27,023 bases of DNA from JAVXAN01 sp036660495. GTDB taxonomy: Bacteria; Bacillota_I; Bacilli_A; RF39; UBA660. A program made the translations under genes and the position numbers. This document shows positions 1 through 6,507 of the stretch, in pieces. The notes under the pieces are model-generated. The model saw nothing but the letters and a program-made list of their open reading frames with translations. It was not told where the DNA came from and searched no databases. The stretch lies in the NCBI GenBank assembly GCA_036660495.1, contig JAVXAN010000008.1:1-27023 (forward strand), in the 5' to 3' direction. Position 1 is the first letter of the stretch; each line of letters opens with the position of its first letter.

Positions 1-173
1 GTCATAATTTTAGTTGTACTAGCAATTAAATGCCTACTATTCTTATTTTTTGATACTAACACTCTTTTTGTATCTTCTTCTAATAAAATAGCACTATCAC
101 CCAAATTATATGAAAAAACTTTTACCGGTATTAGAAGAATAATTAAAGCTACAATTAATATTTTCTTTTTCAT
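1..173 (-). CDS. D-alanyl-D-alanine carboxypeptidase (peptidase S11), N-terminal part
   Basis: This gene runs off the left edge; 57 complete codons are visible. Residues 1-21 form a signal peptide (MKKK, a hydrophobic run, then VFS before Tyr22). The mature start reads SAILLEEDTKRVLVSKN and then IASTTKIMT, which is the classic opening of low-molecular-weight penicillin-binding proteins of family S11. Ser52 and Lys55 form the SxxK catalytic motif, with Ser52 the expected acyl-enzyme nucleophile. Family members trim the terminal D-Ala from peptidoglycan stem peptides outside the membrane. The start is supported by an AGGTG ribosome site at 181-185. Which paralogue (DacA, DacB or DacF type) cannot be told because the SxN and KTG motifs lie outside the window. 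The start lies only about 24 bases after the terminator of the preceding gene, so there is little room for a promoter of its own. Confidence 0.9.
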   Translation of the reverse strand, partial: MKKKILIVALIILLIPVKVFSYNLGDSAILLEEDTKRVLVSKNKNSRHLIASTTKIM

Positions 174-196
174 ATTTATTCACCTAAATTAATATA

Positions 197-225
197 TGAA
201 AAAAAAGACTAATTATTAGTCTTTT
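197..225 (-). terminator. Intrinsic terminator after the lipoprotein gene
   Basis: A 10-bp perfect stem (aaaagactaa at 203-212 and ttagtctttt at 216-225) with a 3-base loop is followed on the minus strand by eight T. The first stem arm contains the lipoprotein stop codon. Confidence 0.85.
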
Positions 226-760
226 AATATAAACCATGTAATTTTGAAATTTCTTCATTACTTAACTGGTTAACTTTCCACATCCCGTTTTCCTTTTTTA
301 AAGAAAGTTCTATAGTATGCGTAGTAGTATCAGTAACATTAGACATTTTCTCTATTTTATAATCCATGTATTTTTCTTCGGAAAAATTGCCTTTGTCATC
401 TTTAAACTTATCAGGATTTTTTGCTAATTCATCTTCAGCTTGTAAAACAGCACTACGATAATTTAGTACGGTTAATTCAACAGTAACAGTTGCTTTATTA
501 TCTTCTTCTTTGGTATCTTTGATAACATATGCAAACTGATCATACTGCTTTTCCATAAGCTTTTGATATTTTTCTTTTGCATTACTAGTTAATTTTTCGT
601 TTTCAATAGTTTCTTTTAACTGAGTTATAATGTTGTCATCTTTATTACGATACTTTTCAAAGAAAGCATCTATAGTTTTATCTGGGGTTGTTGCATATAA
701 AGAACAACTACAACCAGTAAAAAGAAATATTGCACACAAAACAATTAAAAACTTTTTCAT
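224..760 (-). CDS. Putative lipoprotein, NTF2-like/DUF4878-type fold suspected
   Basis: The protein has 178 residues. A short lipoprotein signal peptide (MKKFLIVLCAIFLFTGC) ends in an FTGC lipobox, so Cys17 should be lipidated and the protein anchored on the outer face of the membrane. The rest is one small alpha/beta domain: an N-terminal helix (TIDAFFEKYRNKD), a long helical stretch, beta strands near KATVTVELTVLNY, and a final strand pair (HTIELSLKKENGMWKVNQ). This order, with a WKV-type last strand, resembles small extracytoplasmic NTF2-like lipoproteins, but I cannot name the family with certainty. No catalytic residues are evident. The start has a strong AAAGGAGG site seven bases upstream. 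It has its own promoter and terminator, so it is probably a single-gene transcript. Confidence 0.7.
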   Translation of the reverse strand: MKKFLIVLCAIFLFTGCSCSLYATTPDKTIDAFFEKYRNKDDNIITQLKETIENEKLTSNAKEKYQKLMEKQYDQFAYVIKDTKEEDNKATVTVELTVLNYRSAVLQAEDELAKNPDKFKDDKGNFSEEKYMDYKIEKMSNVTDTTTHTIELSLKKENGMWKVNQLSNEEISKLHGLY

Positions 761-802
761 CCTTTTGCCTCCTTTAATAGTAATTTGGCAAAAACAAAAA
801 AA

Positions 803-832
803 ATTATACTATTTTTTTAAAACTTTTATCAA
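803..832 (-). promoter_or_regulatory. SigA-type promoter of the lipoprotein gene
   Basis: On the minus strand, TTGATA (832-827) and TATAAT (808-803) are separated by 18 bases. The element overlaps the last codons and stop of the upstream DUF3603-like gene. Transcription would start near 796. Confidence 0.65.
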
Positions 833-1441
833 AAGTTTTAATTCATTTAAAACGTTTTTATCAGCTTCATTAACATGCTTTATAATTTTTTTATAAGCTT
901 TTTCATTATCATTTTCTTTTTCATCAAATAATTCTAAATACAAATATTTTATTTGCTCATTATCTTTTTTTATATCAGATAAAAATGTGTTCATTAATTT
1001 AATTAATTTTTCTTCCTTTCTAGTGAAATAATTAAAATTATAACTTCCACCTACCACATCATATCTTAATTCAGTTATATTCTCATTTATTCCACCTATA
1101 ATCACTTCATCAGCTTCCTCAGGTAAAAGTTTACTTTTACCAAGTACGTTTCCCTTATCGTCTATTTCAATAGCAAGTGCATCCTTATCACTATAAATAA
1201 CACAACTATAATCTATGATTTTTATAAACTTGTTGCCAAAAAGCTCGGTTTTACCATATATGTTATCTAGCCATTGTTTTGATATTTTAACTTTTTTATA
1301 AAAAAAGTCATAAAACATATCCTCAGACACCTTAATTGTCATAATACTTTTTATATGTTCAACGTTATCATTTTTAGACCATTCGTAGAACTCATAAGCC
1401 TTATTTTTAAAGTTAACAAGGATATCATAAGTGTATTTCAT
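809..1441 (-). CDS. DUF3603 / UPF0736 (YjbA-like) protein of unknown function
   Basis: The protein has 210 residues and no signal peptide or membrane segment. Its layout matches from memory the B. subtilis YjbA family: an N-terminal YTYDILVNFKN followed by EFYEWSKNDNVEHI (YjbA has DVWVNWF and HFHEWRKEDSVEL), a central stretch YSCVIYSDKDALAIEID with KSKLLPEEADEV (YjbA: CFVVTDGIGILAVD, KSRLIPRQEQLV), and a C-terminal FTRKEEKLIKLMNTFLSDI (YjbA: LTRKERQLKQLMFMALDQL). The role of this family is not known to me. The start overlaps the end of the small membrane protein gene by 17 bases, so the two are probably translationally coupled. The protein is somewhat shorter than YjbA and more lysine-rich. 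The family call is moderately sure; any function would be a guess. Confidence 0.65.
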   Translation of the reverse strand: MKYTYDILVNFKNKAYEFYEWSKNDNVEHIKSIMTIKVSEDMFYDFFYKKVKISKQWLDNIYGKTELFGNKFIKIIDYSCVIYSDKDALAIEIDDKGNVLGKSKLLPEEADEVIIGGINENITELRYDVVGGSYNFNYFTRKEEKLIKLMNTFLSDIKKDNEQIKYLYLELFDEKENDNEKAYKKIIKHVNEADKNVLNELKLLIKVLKK

Positions 1442-1646
1442 TTTTCTTATCTCCTTTAATAAAAATAGAAATATTTATAATTATAAATCCAATAATTAAA
1501 AAAATAAATTCTGAGGATTTTATAATAAATATAACATATTCCTTAAAAGTATACCCAAAGCTAAGTAGGTTTATGTATAAAACAATTGTAGAAAAACCAA
1601 GTAACATGAAAGAAAAACCAACCAAAAATAAAAAAACTCTAAACAT
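1425..1646 (-). CDS. Small two-helix membrane protein, unrecognised
   Basis: The 73-residue protein has two hydrophobic segments, about residues 3-27 and 40-63, joined by a short polar loop (SFGYTFKEY), and a basic, charged C-terminus (KGDKKNEIHL). I do not recognise a family. The start is supported by an AGGTGA site seven bases upstream. It sits directly before the DUF3603-like gene and overlaps it, and is divergently oriented from uppP with only 72 bases between the two starts. The overlap suggests the two proteins are made together. Confidence 0.6.
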   Translation of the reverse strand: MFRVFLFLVGFSFMLLGFSTIVLYINLLSFGYTFKEYVIFIIKSSEFIFLIIGFIIINISIFIKGDKKNEIHL

Positions 1647-1669
1647 AATTTATCACCTACTAAATTGTA

Positions 1670-1698
1670 TTTCTTTTATATAAAAAATAGTATATAAT
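1670..1698 (+). promoter_or_regulatory. Promoter of uppP
   Basis: A perfect TATAAT lies at 1693-1698. The -35 is weak (ttcttt-like, about 1670-1676). The mRNA would start near 1705, and an AAAGGA ribosome site at 1704-1709 precedes the ATG at 1719. The leader would therefore be very short. Confidence 0.5.
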
Positions 1699-1718
1699 GA
1701 ACTAAAGGATGTGATAAA

Positions 1719-2531
1719 ATGAACTTAATAAACATTATTAAGTACGTTATTCTTGGGGTTATTCAAGGCTTTACTGAACCAATACCAGTTTCCTCTAGTG
1801 GACATTTAATTATTTTTAAACACTTATTTAATTTTGATGCCATAAACGATATTAATTTTGAGATAATTGTTAACTTTGGATCGTTTTTAGCAATATGCTT
1901 TTTATTTAGAAAAAAAATCATTAAAATAATAAAGGATTTTTTTATGTATATAAAAACTAAAGAAAAAACGTATAAGGAAAATTATAATTATGCTTGGCTA
2001 ATTGTAATTGGAACAATTCCAGCAGGAATCATTGGCTTTTTATTAAAAGATTATATTGATTTAATATCAAATAATATAAAATTAATTGGCCTTGCTCTTT
2101 TAATTACCGCTTTAGCATTGTTTTTAATAAAAGACGCTAAAGGGAAAAAAGGAAAGAAAGAAATAACTATTCTTGATAGCGTTATTATTGGATTATTTCA
2201 AGTAATTGCTTTGTTTCCTGGAATTTCAAGAAGTGGTGCTACAATTGTTGGTGGTATGTCTAGAAATCTTAAAAGGGAAACTGCCGTTAATTATTCCTTT
2301 ATGTTATACTTACCAATTAGCGTAGCTACAATGATTCTTGGTGTAAAAGAATTACTAGCAACTCCAAATATAAACATTTACATAATGCCATATACCCTTG
2401 GAATGATTGCAAGCTGCATTATAACGTATTTTAGTGCTAAATGGTTTATTGACGTTATGAAAAAAGGCAAGCTGTGGTACTTCGTAGTATATTGTATAAT
2501 TGTTGGTATTTTAACACTAGCCTTTTTATAA
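1719..2531 (+). CDS. uppP: Undecaprenyl-diphosphate phosphatase (UppP/BacA family)
   Basis: This 270-residue integral membrane enzyme removes a phosphate from undecaprenyl diphosphate, regenerating the lipid carrier for peptidoglycan and other wall polymers. The two diagnostic regions are present: GFTEPIPVSSSGH (residues 17-29, with Glu20 of the family's E-rich motif and the SSSGH stretch) and FPGISRSGAT (166-175). The remaining chain is a series of hydrophobic helices with a basic cytoplasmic loop around residues 138-150 (KDAKGKKGKKE). Length is normal for the family. The usual Phe/Leu after TE is replaced here by Pro (TEPIP), which I regard as a tolerated variant. The gene is alone on the plus strand, transcribed away from the small membrane protein gene and towards holA, with which it shares a terminator. 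Confidence 0.95.
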   Translation: MNLINIIKYVILGVIQGFTEPIPVSSSGHLIIFKHLFNFDAINDINFEIIVNFGSFLAICFLFRKKIIKIIKDFFMYIKTKEKTYKENYNYAWLIVIGTIPAGIIGFLLKDYIDLISNNIKLIGLALLITALALFLIKDAKGKKGKKEITILDSVIIGLFQVIALFPGISRSGATIVGGMSRNLKRETAVNYSFMLYLPISVATMILGVKELLATPNINIYIMPYTLGMIASCIITYFSAKWFIDVMKKGKLWYFVVYCIIVGILTLAFL

Positions 2532-2534
2532 ATT

Positions 2535-2562
2535 AAAAGCTCACTAATTATAGTGAGCTTTT
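2535..2562. terminator. Bidirectional terminator between uppP and holA
   Basis: A 12-bp perfect stem (aaaagctcacta, 2535-2546, and tagtgagctttt, 2551-2562) has a 4-base loop and A/T flanks on both sides. It serves the convergent uppP and holA genes. Its right arm contains the first bases of the holA stop codon. Confidence 0.85.
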
Positions 2563-3496
2563 ATATTTCCATTAAAAACTTTTCTAATCCTACGTTTTTA
2601 TCAATTTTACCTGACTTTATTTTATAATCTAAAGCAAATAATTTTTTTATGTAACTAGCAATTTCACTTTCTAAAAAATCAGATTGAATTGCTAGTTTAA
2701 CTCGATAAGGATGCACTTCTAACTTCTTAGAAATTTCATCAGGCGATAAACCGCTTTTTAACATAATTTTAGTATCATGTAGTAATCTAAAATGGTTAGC
2801 TAAAATAGCAATAATTTTAACTGGTTCCTCACCATTTTTAATTAAATCATAATAACAATCAAAAGTTTTCTTATAATCTTTTGTCATTATACCATCAGTT
2901 AATTCAAAAATATTATCTTTTATTTTGGCACTACAAACCATATTAATATCTTCTTTAACAACATCCTTATCTTCATCTTTATATAACATTAATTTATCAA
3001 TTTCATTTATAATAATATCTATGTTTGTCCCAACATATGAAATAAAATAAGATGCATCTTTTAAAGAAATTTTATAACTAGCTCTTTGAAACTCAGCAAG
3101 AACAAAATATGGTAAATTTTTTTCATCAATTTTTTCATTATTAATTATCTTGCTTGTTTTTCTAAATAGTTTCACTATTTTCTTTCTCTCATCTAGTTTT
3201 TCACTTATCACCGTAAAAATAACAATATTCGTATTATCAGAGCATAAATATTTACTCAAATAATCAATATCATGATCCATACTTGTTAACATAGAGGTTA
3301 AAAATAAAGCGTTTTCACCAATTACTACTTTCACATCACCAAACATTGAAATAGTTGAAGCATCATCAATTAACTGATTAACGTTGCACTCACTTAAATC
3401 ATATCTAACCACGTCTTTTTTAGACTCAATTATCACATCTACTTCTCTTTTAATTTGCTTATAATCATTACCATATATTAAATAAGTATTATTCAT
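2561..3496 (-). CDS. holA: DNA polymerase III subunit delta
   Basis: This 311-residue protein is the delta subunit of the clamp loader, which opens the beta clamp during loading onto primed DNA. It begins NTYLIYGNDYKQIKREVDVI, the usual opening of HolA proteins, continues with an AAA+-like but non-catalytic core (VIFTVISEKLDERKKIVKLF), and has the typical middle and C-terminal collar segments (IDKLMLYKDEDKDVV, KIIAILANHFRLLHD, LDYKIKSGKIDKNVGLEKFLM). No Walker motif is expected in delta. The start is set at the ATG at 3496: an AGGTGG site lies five bases upstream, whereas the longer open frame would begin at a GTG inside that ribosome site. It follows the rplT terminator and likely has its own short promoter. 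Confidence 0.9.
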   Translation of the reverse strand: MNNTYLIYGNDYKQIKREVDVIIESKKDVVRYDLSECNVNQLIDDASTISMFGDVKVVIGENALFLTSMLTSMDHDIDYLSKYLCSDNTNIVIFTVISEKLDERKKIVKLFRKTSKIINNEKIDEKNLPYFVLAEFQRASYKISLKDASYFISYVGTNIDIIINEIDKLMLYKDEDKDVVKEDINMVCSAKIKDNIFELTDGIMTKDYKKTFDCYYDLIKNGEEPVKIIAILANHFRLLHDTKIMLKSGLSPDEISKKLEVHPYRVKLAIQSDFLESEIASYIKKLFALDYKIKSGKIDKNVGLEKFLMEI

Positions 3497-3513
3497 AATT
3501 ACCACCTATCATA

Positions 3514-3519
3514 ATTATA
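3514..3519 (-). promoter_or_regulatory. Likely -10 element of holA
   Basis: TATAAT on the minus strand sits 18 bases before the holA start and just after the rplT terminator. No good -35 is seen at the expected distance (TAGCAT at 3537-3542, inside the terminator hairpin). Confidence 0.4.
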
Positions 3520-3522
3520 CAA

Positions 3523-3548
3523 CAAAAAAAAGAACTATGCTAGTTCCT
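3523..3548 (-). terminator. Terminator of the infC-rpmI-rplT operon
   Basis: On the minus strand a 7-bp stem (GGAACTA with TAGTTCT, one G-T pair) with a 3-base loop is followed by about eight T. The hairpin starts inside the last codons of rplT. Confidence 0.75.
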
Positions 3549-4089
3549 TTAATAATTCTGCTTTTTTCATAGTAGTAAATCCTAATATTCCTTTTTCTTT
3601 AGCTAGTTTTTTCAACTCTACTACGGTTAACTTTGAAATATCAACCTTATCATCTTTAACTTCTTCTTTTGCTGCTTTCGTTACTTTAACTGATTTTACT
3701 TCCTCAGACTTTTCAACTATTTTAACTTCTTTTCCTTCTAAAGCATCCTTAGAAATAACAACTAATTCAGAAAACGCTTTTGGGCTGTCAATTGCTATTT
3801 CTGATAACATTTTACGATTAATAACAAGGCCTGCCTTTGCAAGACCATTAATAAACTTAGAATAACTAATTTCGTTTTCACGACATGCAGCATTAATACG
3901 TACAATCCATAATTTTCTAAAATTACGCTTATTTTGACGACGATCACGATAAGCATAAACATGTGAATGCATTACTTGTTCTTTTGCAGTTTTATATAAA
4001 CGATGTTTACTTCCAAAGTATCCTTTAGCTTCTTTTAATGTTTTTTTTCTACGTGCTCTTGTTGCAGCACCATTTTTAACTCTTGCCAT
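3535..4089 (-). CDS. rplT: 50S ribosomal protein L20 with a C-terminal Rho-N/SAP-like extension
   Basis: Residues 1 to about 118 are a standard bL20: MARVKNGAATRARRKKTLK, GYFGSKHRLYKTAKEQ, YAYRDRRQNKRNFRKLWI and a C-terminal segment LAKAGLVINRKMLSEIA. L20 binds 23S rRNA early in 50S assembly and, in Bacilli, represses its own operon. The chain is 184 residues instead of the usual 115-120. After a lysine/glutamate-rich linker (about 119-149) it ends in a compact domain of about 35 residues, DISKLTVVELKKLAKEKG and then TTMKKAELLKEL, with the pattern of the Rho N-terminal/SAP-type helix-extended-loop-helix fold. Both parts are in one frame with no sign of a frameshift. The gene is last in infC-rpmI-rplT, 16 bases after rpmI, with a GGAGGAAATT ribosome site. 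Confidence 0.95.
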   Translation of the reverse strand: MARVKNGAATRARRKKTLKEAKGYFGSKHRLYKTAKEQVMHSHVYAYRDRRQNKRNFRKLWIVRINAACRENEISYSKFINGLAKAGLVINRKMLSEIAIDSPKAFSELVVISKDALEGKEVKIVEKSEEVKSVKVTKAAKEEVKDDKVDISKLTVVELKKLAKEKGILGFTTMKKAELLKELA

Positions 4090-4105
4090 AATTTCCTCCT
4101 TCTAA

Positions 4106-4306
4106 CTATAAAGTATCAATGATTCTTTTTAATCTTTTTGAATCTGATTTACTTAGTGTCTCCCCTGCTCTATTTTTTCTACTAAACGCCGTATTCTTTG
4201 AACCAGTATTATGTCTTCCACCTGGTTTTCCGATTTTTACATCATTTTTTCTAACGTTTAAAACTTTTTTAGTACCCTTATGAGTCTTTTGTGTTTTCTT
4301 TGCCAT
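4106..4306 (-). CDS. rpmI: 50S ribosomal protein L35
   Basis: The 66-residue basic protein starts MAKKTQKTHKGTKKVLNVRKN and contains GRHNTGSKNTAFSRKNR, both as expected for bL35. It is a late-assembling large-subunit protein. It lies between infC and rplT, the conserved order in nearly all bacteria. The AGGAGGAAACAAAC leader sequence gives a strong ribosome site, and the gene starts 12 bases after the infC stop. Length is normal. Confidence 0.97.
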   Translation of the reverse strand: MAKKTQKTHKGTKKVLNVRKNDVKIGKPGGRHNTGSKNTAFSRKNRAGETLSKSDSKRLKRIIDTL

Positions 4307-4318
4307 GTTTGTTTCCTC

Positions 4319-4843
4319 CTATTTTTTAACCGGACTAATCATAGTCATCATGTTTCTTCCATCTAAAATTGGTTGGCCTTCCAATTGACCATCTTCTTGT
4401 AATTCGTCAGCAAACTTTAATAAAACTTCTTTGCCCTTGTTAGTGAATTGCATTTCACGACCCTTAAACCTAATACTAAGTTTTATCTTATGACCCTTTT
4501 GCAAATATTTTTTTGCGTTAATAAGTTTAGTATTAAAGTCATGAATATCAATTTTTGGTGACAATCGATATTCCTTAGTTTCAGCATTATTTTCTTTTTG
4601 TTTTTTTTGAGTTTCCTTTTTTTTCTTTTTGCTTTCATACTTAAATTTATTATAATCCATTAACTTACAAACAGAATCGTCTCCGTTATCATTTATAAGT
4701 ACAAGATCAAACCCTGCATATGATGCTAAAGTTAAAGCTTCCTCTTTTGATTTTACGCCTAATTGTTCACCGTTAGGGCCTATTACTAACATTTGTCTTG
4801 CCCTAATTTGATTATTGATTAACATGTCCTTTTCTTTTGCTAT
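4319..4843 (-). CDS. infC: Translation initiation factor IF-3 with a probable AUA start
   Basis: IF-3 binds the 30S subunit, keeps it apart from 50S and discriminates against wrong start codons. The visible parts are the N-domain (LINNQIRARQMLVIGPNGEQLG, split here only for description) with the linker rich in KKKKETQKKQKEN, and the C-domain with YRLSPKIDIHDFNTKL and ISPVKK at the end. I place the start at ATA (4843), giving 174 residues, the normal size. A GGAGGTG ribosome site (4857-4851) lies nine bases upstream of it, and the protein then opens (M)AKEKDMLINNQIRAR, matching the B. subtilis opening (M)SKDFIINEQIRAR from memory. The next ATG (4825) has no well-spaced site; longer versions would read through the leader hairpin. 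Non-AUG starts are usual for infC and allow self-repression. Confidence 0.95.
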   Translation of the reverse strand: MAKEKDMLINNQIRARQMLVIGPNGEQLGVKSKEEALTLASYAGFDLVLINDNGDDSVCKLMDYNKFKYESKKKKKETQKKQKENNAETKEYRLSPKIDIHDFNTKLINAKKYLQKGHKIKLSIRFKGREMQFTNKGKEVLLKFADELQEDGQLEGQPILDGRNMMTMISPVKK

Positions 4844-4999
4844 ATTAAAGCACCTCCATAAAAAAAGTGAATACAATGTATTCACCTCACCCAATAAACT
4901 TCAAACATTCTACCATAGAATTTTTGTTTAGTGGCATTTACCCAAAGCTTTAGCAATCAGGTGAGATAATACATCTTCTTTCCTCTGTATCAAAATTAC
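4844..4999 (-). promoter_or_regulatory. infC leader, probable L20-responsive attenuator
   Basis: This untranslated leader of about 155 bases contains three notable elements on the minus strand. A small hairpin (ATTCTA / TAGAAT, 4921-4907) lies in the middle. A CTCACC stretch (4965-4960) can pair with GGTGAG (4891-4886), and extending this pairing would invade the foot of the downstream hairpin. That hairpin is a terminator-like structure directly in front of the ribosome site. In Bacillus, L20 represses infC-rpmI-rplT by promoting such termination in the leader (Rfam L20_leader). The gene order and the structure agree, but I have not aligned it to the family. Confidence 0.6.
4860..4885 (-). 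terminator. Attenuator-type terminator in the infC leader
   Basis: An 8-bp perfect stem (GTGAATAC / GTATTCAC, 4885-4867) with a 3-base loop is followed by seven T (4866-4860). The T run ends three bases before the GGAGGTG of infC, so read-through is required for expression. Confidence 0.75.
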
Positions 5000-5005
5000 T
5001 TATTA

Positions 5006-5034
5006 AGTATACAACATATTTTATGCTTTGTAAA
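5006..5034 (-). promoter_or_regulatory. SigA-type promoter of the infC operon
   Basis: TTTACA (5034-5029) and TATACT (5011-5006) are separated by exactly 17 bases on the minus strand. It lies just after the rpe stop codon, and transcription would start near 4999. Confidence 0.8.
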
Positions 5035-5039
5035 GTTTT

Positions 5040-5660
5040 TTATTTTAAAAGTTCGATTTTTTCTTCATAATTCAAAGAATTTGTTATAAAACTGCCTGAA
5101 ACCACCATGTTACACCCTGCTTTTTCACATAACTCTTTTGTTTTAACGTTTATCCCACCATCAACACTTATAACTAAACCTGCTGGTGCAACTTCCTTAA
5201 CACGACTTATTTTATCAAGTACGTTATAATCAAAACTTTGACCTGCTTGTCCTGGATCCACACTCATAAACAAAATCATATCAACATCATCTATATATGG
5301 CAATATTTTTTCTATCTTAGTATCAGGATTTATAGCAAGGCCAACTTTTATGCCTTGACTTTTTACATAATCAATTAGAGTATAATCATTTATTATTTCA
5401 ACATGAAAAGTTAGATATTCTGGTTTTAACAAGGCATATTGATAAATTAAACTATAATCATTCACCATCAAATGAATATCAAGTTTCTTTTTTGAAATCA
5501 GCTTAACGTCTTTTACAACCTCATATGGAAACTTTTTATTATCAACAAATATACCATCCATTACATCAACGTGAAGAAAATTAGCTGATGTATTATTTAC
5601 ATTCATAACCGCCGGTATAAGTCGATTGTACACTCCTAATACTGATACTGATACTAACAT
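5040..5660 (-). CDS. rpe: Ribulose-phosphate 3-epimerase
   Basis: The protein has 206 residues and a TIM-barrel pattern. It interconverts ribulose-5-phosphate and xylulose-5-phosphate in the pentose phosphate pathway. Conserved pieces are HVDVMDGIFVDN (residues 30-41, metal-binding His and Asp), DIHLMV (61-66), FHVE, GLAINPDT, MSVDPGQAGQSF (phosphate loop), SVDGGIN (second catalytic Asp) and VVSGSFI. The N-terminus reads LVSVSVLG rather than the usual APSILSAD, so the first strand has diverged although the serines are kept. The start at 5660 follows an AAGGAAGTG site nine bases upstream; the longer frame would begin at 5681 without a ribosome site and overlap rsgA more. It closes the rlmN-rpe operon, in the Bacillus order. 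Confidence 0.9.
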   Translation of the reverse strand: MLVSVSVLGVYNRLIPAVMNVNNTSANFLHVDVMDGIFVDNKKFPYEVVKDVKLISKKKLDIHLMVNDYSLIYQYALLKPEYLTFHVEIINDYTLIDYVKSQGIKVGLAINPDTKIEKILPYIDDVDMILFMSVDPGQAGQSFDYNVLDKISRVKEVAPAGLVISVDGGINVKTKELCEKAGCNMVVSGSFITNSLNYEEKIELLK

Positions 5661-5664
5661 ACCA

Positions 5665-6507
5665 TCACTTCCTTTTTTCATCTAAGGATTCAATAAACTT
5701 TTTATAATTATCATATCTTGATTTAAGTATTATATTTTCTTTTACGAGTTCTTTTATATAACATCCAGCTTCTTTTAAGTGGATACAGTCTTGATATTTA
5801 CACTTATCCTGATTATCATAAAATTCAATAAAATTATCTTTTATATCGTTTTTACCCATATTAATAAAATCAAGCGAAGAAAAACCTGGAGTATCAGCTA
5901 CCAAACCACCAGCTATTTCTAAGAGTTCAACATGCCTAGTAGTATGTCTTCCTCTTCCTAAAGCTTTTGAAATTTCTCCAGTTGCTAAGTTTAAATCTTC
6001 TTTTAAAGTGTTTAATAACGTTGACTTACCAACACCCGTTTGACCAGTTAAAACCGTTATCTTATTTTCTAATAAAGAAATAACGTCACTCTTACTATTA
6101 TTTATAACAACTATATATCCTATTTTACGATAATATGAGATAACATTATCAATAAGCAAACTATCTTTTAATAAATCATACTTAGTAAAACATATAATTG
6201 GTTTAATGTTATTATATTCTATTACAACAAGCATTTTATCTAATAGATTACTTGAAAACTCTGGTTCTTTACAACTAACAAGAATTAAAGCCTGATCGAC
6301 ATTACTTATAGGGGGTCTAATAAGCTCATTCTTTCTAGAATAAACTTTTATAATAATTTTATTTTCAGGATCAAATTCAACGTTATCACCTACAACAGGC
6401 GATATTTTTAAATGCCTAAATTTCCCAATCGAACCACAATTATAATGTTTCTCAGAAGCTTTAACTGTCCAAATATTACTAATTAATTTTATTATTTTAC
6501 CAGTCAT
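5665..6507 (-). CDS. rsgA: Small ribosomal subunit biogenesis GTPase RsgA
   Basis: RsgA (CpgA/YjeQ) is a circularly permuted GTPase that checks late 30S maturation. The 280 residues show an N-terminal OB-fold, then the G motifs in permuted order: G4 TKYD (108-111), P-loop GQTGVGKS (155-162), the G2 region GRGRHTTRH (184-192) and G3 DTPGF (205-209). The C-terminal zinc site is complete: Cys236, Cys241, His243 and Cys249. Length is slightly below the family average. The start codon shares one base with the prkC stop (TAATG), so translation is probably coupled. Coupling to a kinase/phosphatase pair is conserved in Bacillus, where CpgA is reported as a PrkC substrate. Confidence 0.95.
   Translation of the reverse strand: MTGKIIKLISNIWTVKASEKHYNCGSIGKFRHLKISPVVGDNVEFDPENKIIIKVYSRKNELIRPPISNVDQALILVSCKEPEFSSNLLDKMLVVIEYNNIKPIICFTKYDLLKDSLLIDNVISYYRKIGYIVVINNSKSDVISLLENKITVLTGQTGVGKSTLLNTLKEDLNLATGEISKALGRGRHTTRHVELLEIAGGLVADTPGFSSLDFINMGKNDIKDNFIEFYDNQDKCKYQDCIHLKEAGCYIKELVKENIILKSRYDNYKKFIESLDEKRK

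Noticed and set aside
819..839. Perfect 9-bp inverted repeat aaaactttt/aaaagtttt
   Set aside because: It lies in the coding end of the DUF3603-like gene and is not followed directly by a T run on the minus strand, so I do not call it a terminator.
4844..4894. N-terminal extension of infC beginning MGEVNTLYS
   Set aside because: It would translate through the leader hairpin and the ribosome site; the ATA start fits site spacing and family length.
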